DNA of 50,484 nt, taken from IMG/VR virus record IMGVR_UViG_3300025435_000028, positions 1 to 50,484 of that record; one strand, given 5' to 3'. This document shows, in pieces, positions 17,301 to 26,745 of this stretch. The position numbers were made by a program, and so were the translations under genes. The stretch is from a virus. Below the pieces are notes generated by a model. That model saw only the letters and a program-made list of their open reading frames with translations. It did not search any database and was not told the DNA's origin. Position 1 is the stretch's first letter. Each line of letters begins with the position of its first letter.

Positions 17301-20300
17301 GCTCCAGTAGAATGGAGTGTAGTAGCTCTGCTTGCTGGTAAATGTCCAAGCAGTACCGTTCCAAGTGTAGGTGCTCCATAGTCCACTTAGTGTTTCATCT
17401 GCTAGGACTAGAGCAACATAACTTGAAGATATCTTTGTAGTCTCTACATAGTCCAATTCTGCACGAGTAGCAACCTCAACATCATATGTTGAAATATCTG
17501 GTAGTGGTGCAGAATCGTACAAAGCGTTGATGTTGAATTCTTCAACAATTGGGTACTGTATCAATATGCCATTGACATATTCTACCCAGTTTTTAATTGC
17601 CGCTAGTCTGTCAACAAACAGGGTTTGATTTGGATATACCCCAAGACCAATGCGACTTTGTGGTGCCAGTGATGTGTCAGGTACTGCTGCACCGTTGAAG
17701 TCAACGCCGCTCAAGCTGTCAACGAGTTTTTCAACAATACGTACAGGAATTGTGCTGCTGCTGTTGCCTTCTTGCACCAGCTGGAATTCACTGTGTATGA
17801 CATTGGTATTTTTCAATGTGTCATAGTCACTGTGGAATATTGTGCTGTTGCCGCTTAGGTAAGTGCTGATACCGTGTAAGCTGATTGTATCGTCACGTAA
17901 TACTGCTGCGTAAGGAATGTTCTGTGCCTGCGGATTAGCAATAATCTCTTGGATTGTTTTAACTGTGTTGATATGCACACTGTCAAGTTCAACAGTATTT
18001 TTATCAATTACCCAGTAGTAGTACTTGCTAGTAGCCAGCTTGCTGTTAGGGTTGATTACTGTTTCAACAACATAGGCGCTGTTATCTGGATAGAGTGCTG
18101 TACCTGGTCCAGGATATGCGCTCGGAGGCATGTCGCTTTCAACCCATTCTGCAACTTGAATTTTGCTGCCCGGGAACATTCTGCCCCAGTTGTTGGCACG
18201 ATAAACTAGATCGCCTTGCTCGTAATCAACATAGCGCATAGACCCAGTGTTCCACCAAGTCTTGGTTTTTTGCTCTGGGCCCCAGTGGAAGTCTACGCTG
18301 TTGGCAAGATTAGGAGTGCTGTCTACACCACCAACTACGTTGTAAACTGCTGGGTCGTAGGCTGTGATAAAGTCCAAATCTTCTTGGGCTGCACCCAACA
18401 ACTTGCCTTTGGCAGGGTCAATGTAGTCTAGAGGAGTTGAAATAATATTGGTATTTGCATTGAACAAGTACATTCTACCAACACTGTTGATATCAACTTT
18501 TGGCGATTGTTGTTCAATTACATCCCAGCCAACATTGCCTGTAAAGTTGTTGTAGGTATAATAAGTACCTGCACTTGGGATAGGTGTGTAGACACCGCTG
18601 ACGGGGTCAAATGTCATTGTGTTGCTGTCACCAGGGGCGCCAACCAACATGGTCTTAGCGTTCATTGCAACGCTGTAACCAAATTGATCATTTAGACTTA
18701 GCTTGTTGTTTTGCAGACGTTGTACCAATACATATTGATCTTGTGCTGTAGTTGAGAATGTACCGTTTACAAGTCCGTAAACGTATACCATGCCTGAACC
18801 CTCAATAGTATCAACAAAGATTGCTGTGCTGATATCAAATGTAGTTGTATTGCTATCAAATGTGGTGCTATTTTCAGTGCTACCACCGTTGGCTGCAATT
18901 ACTAGACTTGCGCTGTCTGGGCTTGCAATCACTTGGCTACCATATTGATTTACATCATCACTTGCCGGATGCTGTAGAGTCTGTACATTGTTGTAGACCA
19001 TCATGCCCAAGTTGGCCAACAAACTGGTTGAACCTGAGCTCAATACCAGTTTCTGATATGGAGTTACTACATTGCTGGTTAGTGTCAGTCCACCATAGCT
19101 TTGTGCAATAGCAGTAATGCCAGGAATGTTTGCGCTGTTAACCGCCGCTGCAACGTTGGCAACTGTGTTACCTGTTACACTAATGTTGAAACCGTTAATA
19201 CGGAAGTTATCGCCTGTGTTGATCACAGGTGTGTAGTTTGTGCTGGTAATTGTACCGTAGCTGGCGCCTTGGTTTACAAAGCGATATACAATACCGCTGT
19301 AGTAGCCAGGAACGCTGTAACCAGGACTTGCAACATAGACATCTGCATCGTTACCGGCAATGTAAGTTGTTGTACCAAATGCTGCACCACTCTTTGGAAC
19401 TGGCGCTGTTAGTGTTTCAAGCAACTGAATCTTGTTAGTTTCAACTGCAATCAAGCTGCCAACAACAGGAGCGTTAGTAAATGTCAATGTTGTAGTGCCA
19501 GCACCTGTGTAGCCCGTAGACACGATGTTACCATTTACAGTTACGCGGCTAGTAGAACCAATAGTGTATTGAGTTGTGTATGTAGTGCCGTTGGCAATAA
19601 ACGATTCAATGCTGCGATCAAATACGTAGACTGCACCTGCTGCACTTACACCGTTTACTGCTTGGTAAGGTGCGCTGACAGCAACTTGGCGGCCATCGCT
19701 GGTTGTTTTAACAGTTAATCCAAACTGTGCTGCTGTGCTGCTACCAACTGTGATTGTATTGGCGTATGTGTAGACGCTGGTTGCATTGGCTTGATAAACG
19801 TAGACGTTACCTGAATTTGGTGCAGAAACATACAGCCAAGTGCCATCAGCACTGGCATCAACGCTGGTACCAAATGCATCGCCTGTGTTGCTACTCCAAG
19901 GACTAGACAGTGTTTGTATCCAAGGGAAGCCAACATTGCCATCAAATTGGTGAATGTGTAAACGACCGTACTGTGATCCAGTTCCAGGGTTGCCAATGTA
20001 GAGTAAGTTACCTGCTGTGGCAAGACTTGCACCAAAGCGAGCAACGCTGTTTCCTGGACGTGCGCCAATGTTTGCAACCTGTGTAAGCACATTGCCGTTG
20101 GTGACGTTGGCTACAAATGTAATCACGTTGCCAGTGTTTAGTGTAGGCAATCCTGCTGCTGCAAAAGTACCTGCTGTGTTGATTGTGGTTACTGTACCAA
20201 ATCCTGTACCTGTTGCATAGCTGTTTGCTCCCAGTTTCATGCTGGGGTTTAGCGGGCTAACATTGCCTGTCCAAGGTGTGCTCTTGTTGTATACTGCCCA

Positions 20301-23300
20301 GCCTCCAGTGATGTCATCATTGTCAACCCACAGCTTGTCGTTGTCAATCCAGCCATGTGCAGGAGTAATACTGTTCAAATCAGTAGGTGTTTTGATACGA
20401 ACGCTTTGTAGTTTGTACAAAGGACCTGTGCTGTTGATCTTGATAGCGCTCTTAATTTGATCAGCTGTTTGTCCGTAGAATACTATACCAAATGTATAGG
20501 CATCAACAATGTTGTAGACTCGGTAGAATCCATCAACTCGTGCATCAAATCCCTTGATTGCAACGATACTGTTAAATGTCAAGCCGTGTGGTTTAACTGT
20601 TGTAACAGTGCCAATATTGTCAACGCTATAGGCTACGGTAGTGATTGTATTGTCAGTTTCGTTGACACGATAAACGTTCCAATCGCCGCCAGCATCGTTT
20701 GCACACCATACAGTTGATCCTAGTCCAACTTGTCCAAGATTAGCGCTTAGTCCAGCTAGATTGCTGATATTAAATACAGTGGTTGTGACATCATTGATAT
20801 CAACATAACCTGCTGTTTGTATGTCGTTTTCGTAGACGCTGCTTGCATCACGATTCAAGTAGATGTTGGGTGTGTAAGCACCTTCTGTGCGATATAACTG
20901 ATAGGGTTGTACACCAATGATGCCGGATACGCTAGAACCATTGTTAGGCAATAGTGTGAATGTTACAGGATCGCCGTTGAATGTACCTTCGGTTAACACT
21001 AGGTCAATACTGCGGTTGTTGTGTAGAGCACCGTATTCGCCAACACGCATACCCCATTCTTCGTAGACTGTGATGTCACTAGTAATGCCGTTAAAGCCCG
21101 CTGCTGTAAACGCATTAACTGCGTTCATAGTGCCTTTTTCACGGATATAGCCTTGATAGAACTTGGCCTGTGTAACCTCGTCAATACCAAAGTTTGTCAA
21201 ATAGTCACGTGGCTGGAAGCCAATCGCGCTGTCACTGTATAGATGGAAGTCACCTAGTAGCTCAGGATTGTCAATATCGTTGAAGCGATTGAACTTTTCT
21301 GCATTGTAGGTAAAGTTAGGCAACAAGCCTGTTTTAAGCTCTTGTGCGGTAATCTGTGCCCACTTGGTTGTGTCAAATGCTGTGGATGCAATTACATCTT
21401 GTAGTGCTGTATAGTTGTTGTTTTTGTAGCGTACTAAGCTGCCCATCAGGTAGTCTTTACCAGGTTGCCATGCGTCAACTGTGGTGTTGTTGAATACAAA
21501 GCCAGCTGGGTTCATAGCACCAGTCCAAGAACCAGTTTTCTTACCAACTAGTTTTAGACGATACTGTCTGTTGCCCAACTGCGGAACATAGATAACATCA
21601 TTGAAAATGTCCACATTGTCAAATATCATGACATGTTCATATTCAACTACATCTAGTTTAACCAAGGCCAATGTTTGTCCTGCGTTTGCAGTTAGTGTAA
21701 ATGTGTTGCCTGTAGCCAAGCTGGTTCTGTTTACACTCATTTGGCTATACTTGACAAAGTTATAGTTAGTGTCTAGAACACGGCTTTGGTTAGGGTGGTT
21801 CTGTATCTTGTCAACAACACCACTGCTTGTAAACAATGTCGCACGGTTCAATATTGGGCTTAGTACCAATACACTGCTGGCTTGCCAGCCCTGTTGTACC
21901 CATGTTAAGAATTCCTTAACGCTCAACAACCAATCACGTTGTGTTCCTAGATCAGGATCAACGTCTGTAAAGCGGAAGCCAATGCCACGTAGGTAACGTT
22001 GATGGCTGACCAAGAAGTCAACTACCTGTTGGCGATTGGTAAATTCAAATCCATAAGGAATAGTAATCTTGTACTTTTGATAGTCTTGATAGATTACACC
22101 TTTTTCGTTAAGCACAGACAAACTGTAGCTGTTATTATTAGCAATACTTGGGATAATAGTAAAGTAAGGAGCTTCTGTGTCATATCCGCTGACTGTGTAC
22201 CCAGTTGCTGTGCGTTCAATGATAACTGCACTATAGGCAACTGTTTTAGTTGGAGTTGATTTGTACAGCTCAATCTTGTAACTCTCGTTGGGAATTACCA
22301 CACCGCTGTTGGTGCTAGTTGGACTGCTTTGTTCAGCAATTACCTGCATCAAACTTTGATCTGTAAATCCTGCCATTTTGTAGGCAAGTTGGATTGACAA
22401 TCCAGCAAAGTATCCGTTGAGTTTTGCGCTAGGATCGATACCTTGATTGCGTAGATATTCTGCGATCCAGTTTAGATAACCGGCTGCACGAGCAATAACA
22501 TATCCCTCGTTTTCTTCGCTTAGATCAACAACACCGTTGATGTCAATGTCGTATGGACTAATACGTTGTAGTGTTTCAGTATAGACGTATTGGTTTAGAT
22601 CTGTGTTTTTGTAGTAGTGTCCAACATTTAGCAAGCTACCAAAGTAGAATGCAGGTTTAGCCAATGCCAGTGCTTGTTGTACTGCAAATGGATAATCGCT
22701 GCTGCGTCTCCATGCTGTTTCTACAGGACCTTGATCACCAACTTTGAAACTGCCGCTAGCATCATTGCTGTTAAAGTTCTTGACTAGAATATCGTTAGGA
22801 GGCAATAGCGCACCTGTGTAGTCAACAGGAATAAATGTGGTTAAGTTTGGACGTACAAAACGCTCATCAACATAACTGCTGCCGTTGTTCCAAACAAGAC
22901 CAGCTTCTAGGTCACCCCACAACACATTGTTACCACTGGTGTAAGGTGCTGGACCGTAACGGTTTTCCCACCATGCAGGCATAGAAGAAAATCCCAACAT
23001 TTCCCAAGGATGTGTGTGAGGACGATCTGTATCGTAGAAATACTTATAGATGGCACGCCAGTAACCTAGCAGTCTAGATCCGTCAACTGTGTCAACAAAC
23101 TTGTTGTAGTTCCAAGTAAATGGTTCGCTGGCAACAAATGTAGTATTAGACACATAGTCAACACGAGTTCCTCCAACCCAAGTCAAAAAGCTGTCAGTCA
23201 GCAACTGCGTGAATTCTGTATTACTGTATTCTGTTGTTCTAAATTTACCCGGAACATAATCATATAAATCCAGTGCAAATTTAGATGCGTCCAACTTGAT

Positions 23301-26300
23301 GTTGTTGTAGATGCGTTTTTCAAATTCCAACAACAGATCATCGCGGTAGTCGCCAAAACTTGGAGTAATACTACCGTCGTGTCCTTGTATCACATAGATA
23401 GGTGTTGCATAGGTTGTATCGTAGTACTTTTGTGGAGTAAATTTAGGATACAAGCCCAGTTTAGTAGGAGTTTCTGGAATGTAGTTGCCATCAGTATCAC
23501 TGTACTCGTTAATGGTCAATACATCACCAACTGTCAATGCAGTTAAGAATGTGATACCTGCACGATTAGTGTCAAATTCATAATCAACATCTTTGGTCAA
23601 TTGAACATTGTTTTTGTAGACCAATACTGCTCGGTTACTTAAACGCTTGTCATTGAAAATGCTGCTGATCTCGTAGTCAACAATTTCACTGTTCAATACA
23701 GTATAGCTAAGTGTAGTTTTGATATCTCCATACGGCACCATATCACTATAGTACCAAGCAAATGTTTTATTCTTAACTCCGTTGATATTTTTTAGTAACG
23801 TGTCAAGCAGTGCAGGAATATTGGTGTAATCAAGACCCGGTGTTCTTAGACTTAGTTCAAGAATTTTATTTTTAACTTTGCTGTATTCATGACGAGCCAA
23901 AGACAGTGCGTCAATAAAGTTGGCATCGCTGTCTACTAGGAAAAGTTCACTGTAAAGTACAGGACTTGCGTGTTGCAGTATGCTACCGCCTTGCGCTTTG
24001 ATATAAGTGTCACGTAGATTACTTGCGCCAGGGAAGCTGCCGGTAATTTGGTTACTGTTAGCAACCATTGTGCTCACATGGTTACGTAGTTGTCCCAGTG
24101 TTAGACTGCTGAAGTTGTCGTTTTGACTGTTGAAGTCCAAGTTCTTAGGAACTTCGTAGTATCCCAAACTGCTAACACTCTTGTCGTTATAGATCAAGAT
24201 ATCAATTTGATCACCAGTGGTTAAACTTGAATCTGTAATGTGTACGTAATCAATGACGCCAACTGTTACAATTTCCCAGGCTGTAATCTGTTTGGCATTT
24301 TTGTAGACACGGAAATAGGGCACAGTAACTTCTGTGCTGTTGATAATATCAATCTTAAAGTAGCTGTTATTACCATCGTAAATTCCGCTGATTACTTGGA
24401 ACTGTTTGCTTTGTTCAACGTTAGTAGTCCAACTGTTACGTAGTTTGTAAGCAGTCAAGCTGGTATTTTGTTGTAGTGTGCCCAGGCTGTTGATGTTAGT
24501 CGCAGTCTGTGCAGCACCAGTACCGTCAGTGTAATTGACTGTGTCTGTGTCAAAATTGTTAGTAAACTGAATATCACCAATTTGGTTAAAGTTTCTATAG
24601 CTGAGAGGGAAACCCAACACAGGATCGTTTACACCTGTGCCTACACTGTAGCTAAAAATCTTTGTGCCAGCAAATGTGCTGTTAGTATAGGTGCCAATAC
24701 TGACACCAGTACTGTCAATTACATCAAATAGCGGTGCTTGGTTTATACCAGTTTTTTGTTGTCCGGCGATCCAAGTACCGTTGTAGTAGTATTCAACACC
24801 TTTATTAGGGCCGTTTAGCACAACCAAATTGTTGTTGGTATCAACTGTGGAATCATCTGCTAGTGCAAGGTTAATGATATTGCCGCCTAGTCCTGGAGCA
24901 TTAACAATGTTAACAACGAATATCTTGTTACGCACAGTTGGGTCAAAGTCATTGGCAAAAACGACTCGCATACCTTGTGCCAAAGTTACACCGCTGATAG
25001 CATATCCAGCTGGTTGCAATTCAACAATATTGCGACTGTCAGTAATTGTAAAGTCTAGTAGGTCAACTGGAGTCTTGGCCACACGACCAAAGTTGTATAG
25101 TTGTACGTTAGGCTCAAATTCAATGATTGGACGGTTAGCACGTAGGTTTTGATCCAACAAGGGAGTGACTCCATTGTAGGCTGCTGTTGCGTTGATAACA
25201 TCAATGTGGAACCAACGGTTGCTGCGTGTCCAAGGATTCAAGTCTTGACTTGCACGGCTAATGGTAATATGATCTTGGCTTGCTAGTCCATTGGCTGCAT
25301 AGGTTTCTGGGGTCACAAAATCATTGATATCAATCAACTTGATAGCAGATCCCACACCTTCAACATAGTAGGTATTTCCAGAATAGCTACTAGGGTTAGC
25401 ACTAGCATCAAACGTTACTTTAAGTCCGTTAGTGAATACAACACCATTTGGACTCTTGTAATTTTTAGCTCCAACAATGTCAGTGTCAACGTTAACAACG
25501 ACTGACGTAGGATCTAATAGGTCTATTTGCCCAACATAACTAGAGCCAACGCCATCTTGATAGAACAAGTTAGTCAACGGGGCAGTAAGGTCTGGCATTT
25601 GATTAAACAAGTTCAACAACAGGTAATCGTTTGCTAGATAGTAGGTATATTCAGAACGTGCTGCGCCGCCCTTGACGAAAACTTTTTGTAACGCACCAAT
25701 TGTAAATGCCTGTAACAAGGGATTCAATGTTATAATGGGATCAGTGTCATTGCTGAGTGTAATTTGCCAAGCATTACGACGTTGCGCCACAGGAACTGTA
25801 ACTCCGTTCACTGTCCATTGAGCATTGTCAAGATCTTTGTTGACAAAAATTAACGATTTCAAGTTGAGCTGGTTAACTGCACTAACGCCATCAATGCCGT
25901 TTTCAAAGCCGGCTGTGATTGCACTCAGTCTCTTACCTTGAACTTGTGTGTAGCTCAATGCTGTACTCAAATCAGCACTGCCCGCAAGTGTCATACGAAC
26001 ATAGAAATCTTGTGCTGTTGGTTGTGGTACTTTGAATGTTACTGTACCAACATCAATACCGTTATTGGTTACACCCAATACATCACGGCTTGACAAGTTT
26101 GTTTGTCGATCTTTAGTACCACTGACTCCGGCACTGGCTTGTATCCAGAATGGGAATCCAGGTTGGTTAACTACAAACTTGTAAGTACCACCGTAAGCTA
26201 AACGCACAGTAGGATTTTCAACCCCTTCAGCATTGCTGAAACGATATGTTCCAGTTGTAGTGTCGCGGTTAACAGTGAATGTTTCTGTAGTTGGAACTAC

Positions 26301-26744
26301 ACTGCCAAATACTTGTACAGCATCGGGGCCGTCTGTTAACCAGTAATATTGGTTAAAGTTGATGAACTTGTCAAAGTCAAACAGGCCGTTGTAGCTGTAG
26401 CTTTCTCCAGCAAATAGACGTGTTTGATTATTAGTCAATCCACCATAGTGACCAACTTGATTTAGCAGGTCAATGTAACTGCTAAAGAACTCAGTCTCGC
26501 CTGTGATTTTGTTTTTAATAACAACACTGGGTTCTAGCTGATAATTTTGACGTAGGGCACTGGGTTCAGGTTGATAGTTATCTGTACTCTTAAAAGTAGG
26601 GGCAAACTTACGACCAATATAACCGTTGACGTTTCTTAGGTCGGGCTGCGTTACTAGCTGATCCATTGTAGCATTTAAAAACTTTTGGTTAGTTTCGGTT
26701 CTAAATGCTTCGGGTAAGAAATTGCTTGTCTTAATTTGTGCCAT
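14340..26744 (-). CDS. Giant virion structural protein, 4134 aa, with FG-GAP-like repeats
   Basis: An uninterrupted 12.4-kb frame. It begins two bases after the gp6 stop, in the position where T4-like genomes place gp7/gp8, so it is probably a baseplate wedge-associated protein. The N-terminus (SNFLPEAFRTETNQKFL, NGYIGRKFAP, RQNYQLEPSVV) is followed by long beta-rich stretches. About residues 2230-2710 carry FG-GAP-like blades (RFGASLATAGNLLYIGNPG, AFGTSVDASADG, QFGYSVAMNAKTMLVGAPGD), the unit of an integrin-type beta-propeller. About 3460-3535 and 3750-3820 contain a duplicated module (VGNIITQANTGATGIVY / TGNVITQAVTGATGTVY). There is no enzyme motif. Its length points to an elongated peripheral baseplate or fibre element; homology to gp7 is not demonstrated. 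Confidence 0.85.
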   Translation of the reverse strand: MAQIKTSNFLPEAFRTETNQKFLNATMDQLVTQPDLRNVNGYIGRKFAPTFKSTDNYQPEPSALRQNYQLEPSVVIKNKITGETEFFSSYIDLLNQVGHYGGLTNNQTRLFAGESYSYNGLFDFDKFINFNQYYWLTDGPDAVQVFGSVVPTTETFTVNRDTTTGTYRFSNAEGVENPTVRLAYGGTYKFVVNQPGFPFWIQASAGVSGTKDRQTNLSSRDVLGVTNNGIDVGTVTFKVPQPTAQDFYVRMTLAGSADLSTALSYTQVQGKRLSAITAGFENGIDGVSAVNQLNLKSLIFVNKDLDNAQWTVNGVTVPVAQRRNAWQITLSNDTDPIITLNPLLQAFTIGALQKVFVKGGAARSEYTYYLANDYLLLNLFNQMPDLTAPLTNLFYQDGVGSSYVGQIDLLDPTSVVVNVDTDIVGAKNYKSPNGVVFTNGLKVTFDASANPSSYSGNTYYVEGVGSAIKLIDINDFVTPETYAANGLASQDHITISRASQDLNPWTRSNRWFHIDVINATAAYNGVTPLLDQNLRANRPIIEFEPNVQLYNFGRVAKTPVDLLDFTITDSRNIVELQPAGYAISGVTLAQGMRVVFANDFDPTVRNKIFVVNIVNAPGLGGNIINLALADDSTVDTNNNLVVLNGPNKGVEYYYNGTWIAGQQKTGINQAPLFDVIDSTGVSIGTYTNSTFAGTKIFSYSVGTGVNDPVLGFPLSYRNFNQIGDIQFTNNFDTDTVNYTDGTGAAQTATNINSLGTLQQNTSLTAYKLRNSWTTNVEQSKQFQVISGIYDGNNSYFKIDIINSTEVTVPYFRVYKNAKQITAWEIVTVGVIDYVHITDSSLTTGDQIDILIYNDKSVSSLGYYEVPKNLDFNSQNDNFSSLTLGQLRNHVSTMVANSNQITGSFPGASNLRDTYIKAQGGSILQHASPVLYSELFLVDSDANFIDALSLARHEYSKVKNKILELSLRTPGLDYTNIPALLDTLLKNINGVKNKTFAWYYSDMVPYGDIKTTLSYTVLNSEIVDYEISSIFNDKRLSNRAVLVYKNNVQLTKDVDYEFDTNRAGITFLTALTVGDVLTINEYSDTDGNYIPETPTKLGLYPKFTPQKYYDTTYATPIYVIQGHDGSITPSFGDYRDDLLLEFEKRIYNNIKLDASKFALDLYDYVPGKFRTTEYSNTEFTQLLTDSFLTWVGGTRVDYVSNTTFVASEPFTWNYNKFVDTVDGSRLLGYWRAIYKYFYDTDRPHTHPWEMLGFSSMPAWWENRYGPAPYTSGNNVLWGDLEAGLVWNNGSSYVDERFVRPNLTTFIPVDYTGALLPPNDILVKNFNSNDASGSFKVGDQGPVETAWRRSSDYPFAVQQALALAKPAFYFGSLLNVGHYYKNTDLNQYVYTETLQRISPYDIDINGVVDLSEENEGYVIARAAGYLNWIAEYLRNQGIDPSAKLNGYFAGLSIQLAYKMAGFTDQSLMQVIAEQSSPTSTNSGVVIPNESYKIELYKSTPTKTVAYSAVIIERTATGYTVSGYDTEAPYFTIIPSIANNNSYSLSVLNEKGVIYQDYQKYKITIPYGFEFTNRQQVVDFLVSHQRYLRGIGFRFTDVDPDLGTQRDWLLSVKEFLTWVQQGWQASSVLVLSPILNRATLFTSSGVVDKIQNHPNQSRVLDTNYNFVKYSQMSVNRTSLATGNTFTLTANAGQTLALVKLDVVEYEHVMIFDNVDIFNDVIYVPQLGNRQYRLKLVGKKTGSWTGAMNPAGFVFNNTTVDAWQPGKDYLMGSLVRYKNNNYTALQDVIASTAFDTTKWAQITAQELKTGLLPNFTYNAEKFNRFNDIDNPELLGDFHLYSDSAIGFQPRDYLTNFGIDEVTQAKFYQGYIREKGTMNAVNAFTAAGFNGITSDITVYEEWGMRVGEYGALHNNRSIDLVLTEGTFNGDPVTFTLLPNNGSSVSGIIGVQPYQLYRTEGAYTPNIYLNRDASSVYENDIQTAGYVDINDVTTTVFNISNLAGLSANLGQVGLGSTVWCANDAGGDWNVYRVNETDNTITTVAYSVDNIGTVTTVKPHGLTFNSIVAIKGFDARVDGFYRVYNIVDAYTFGIVFYGQTADQIKSAIKINSTGPLYKLQSVRIKTPTDLNSITPAHGWIDNDKLWVDNDDITGGWAVYNKSTPWTGNVSPLNPSMKLGANSYATGTGFGTVTTINTAGTFAAAGLPTLNTGNVITFVANVTNGNVLTQVANIGARPGNSVARFGASLATAGNLLYIGNPGTGSQYGRLHIHQFDGNVGFPWIQTLSSPWSSNTGDAFGTSVDASADGTWLYVSAPNSGNVYVYQANATSVYTYANTITVGSSTAAQFGLTVKTTSDGRQVAVSAPYQAVNGVSAAGAVYVFDRSIESFIANGTTYTTQYTIGSTSRVTVNGNIVSTGYTGAGTTTLTFTNAPVVGSLIAVETNKIQLLETLTAPVPKSGAAFGTTTYIAGNDADVYVASPGYSVPGYYSGIVYRFVNQGASYGTITSTNYTPVINTGDNFRINGFNISVTGNTVANVAAAVNSANIPGITAIAQSYGGLTLTSNVVTPYQKLVLSSGSTSLLANLGMMVYNNVQTLQHPASDDVNQYGSQVIASPDSASLVIAANGGSTENSTTFDSNTTTFDISTAIFVDTIEGSGMVYVYGLVNGTFSTTAQDQYVLVQRLQNNKLSLNDQFGYSVAMNAKTMLVGAPGDSNTMTFDPVSGVYTPIPSAGTYYTYNNFTGNVGWDVIEQQSPKVDINSVGRMYLFNANTNIISTPLDYIDPAKGKLLGAAQEDLDFITAYDPAVYNVVGGVDSTPNLANSVDFHWGPEQKTKTWWNTGSMRYVDYEQGDLVYRANNWGRMFPGSKIQVAEWVESDMPPSAYPGPGTALYPDNSAYVVETVINPNSKLATSKYYYWVIDKNTVELDSVHINTVKTIQEIIANPQAQNIPYAAVLRDDTISLHGISTYLSGNSTIFHSDYDTLKNTNVIHSEFQLVQEGNSSSTIPVRIVEKLVDSLSGVDFNGAAVPDTSLAPQSRIGLGVYPNQTLFVDRLAAIKNWVEYVNGILIQYPIVEEFNINALYDSAPLPDISTYDVEVATRAELDYVETTKISSSYVALVLADETLSGLWSTYTWNGTAWTFTSKQSYYTPFYWSKADWYDSTYDSTTLPTHVVATTVDIATLSLTTGDTVKVLNNGNSQFNVYRVNSDSTVSLVGIQNGTIQLNNNLYTTTVAANEIRIIFNAIKDSIFVDTLKVNFNNMFFVLINYILTEQPNVDWAFKTSFISILHKLRKLDQPANYAPDNQNYYEQYINEVKPYRTSIRDYLIDYQGNDEYLGDTSDFDIPSTFISAYGAYRSPNGTDARDSIWLSTLPQYSQWYNNYTFGISEVLVANIGANYSLTPTVTVVGGGGSGAVVNAIVDFGNETITGFEVVKPGSGYTSQPTIFINGTGTGATGYAKLKNHYIIDSLPTTVLTANSNVTTYVGNIITQANTGATGIVYTAGTGNTITLIDTVGTFNTTEYIYSDAANLHTNVTSITSHTQFINKSYNTARNLDVTLNFDRVSYSSNIIAWQPNITVTANSYVSYNSTAYKALANVYSTAILTLSGNASANIGDYVTQANTTANARIIAISSNHQLITVANITNNYQRRSGNIRVNGIDANVRPVVVNNLFDYTKYQALTSTQVGTAADRIQSYYSPTSGMPGKDLAQLMSGVEYPGVEVSGVTYNANSSIFSSNLIYTRAANTAIFSANVTIPSLTVTTQASAVVYTGNVITQAVTGATGTVYSTSTGTTMILTNVVGTFLPGYYLSAEYGNLNTTVSTTASFTQVTNQNLVDFTALNYSTGQPLVLINKDANTEYNLTITSIEPWRILVTGLPPTINVGANLALKYYDFNNPTYLDSIIQSNYTTGNTAVNLDGGAYYDTYSSHAPEELVPGVTYDNLNMLVTTKFNNGSTSATYRIEHDMTCNVASSNTELWPKYYGISPTHTTTLSANLNIADSNIHVTNASVLTAPNAAKLIPGTVFINGEKIVFWGIDTVNNVLFNIRRAVDGTGAPAVQAAGSSVVEANLPELIPGGTDVHTTTWLNLPVGGAQQITDNFGTQIVDNTGNVLTTTGQTAGAVTDGRGLENSSTVQAVFIRGLT

Positions 26745-26745
26745 A

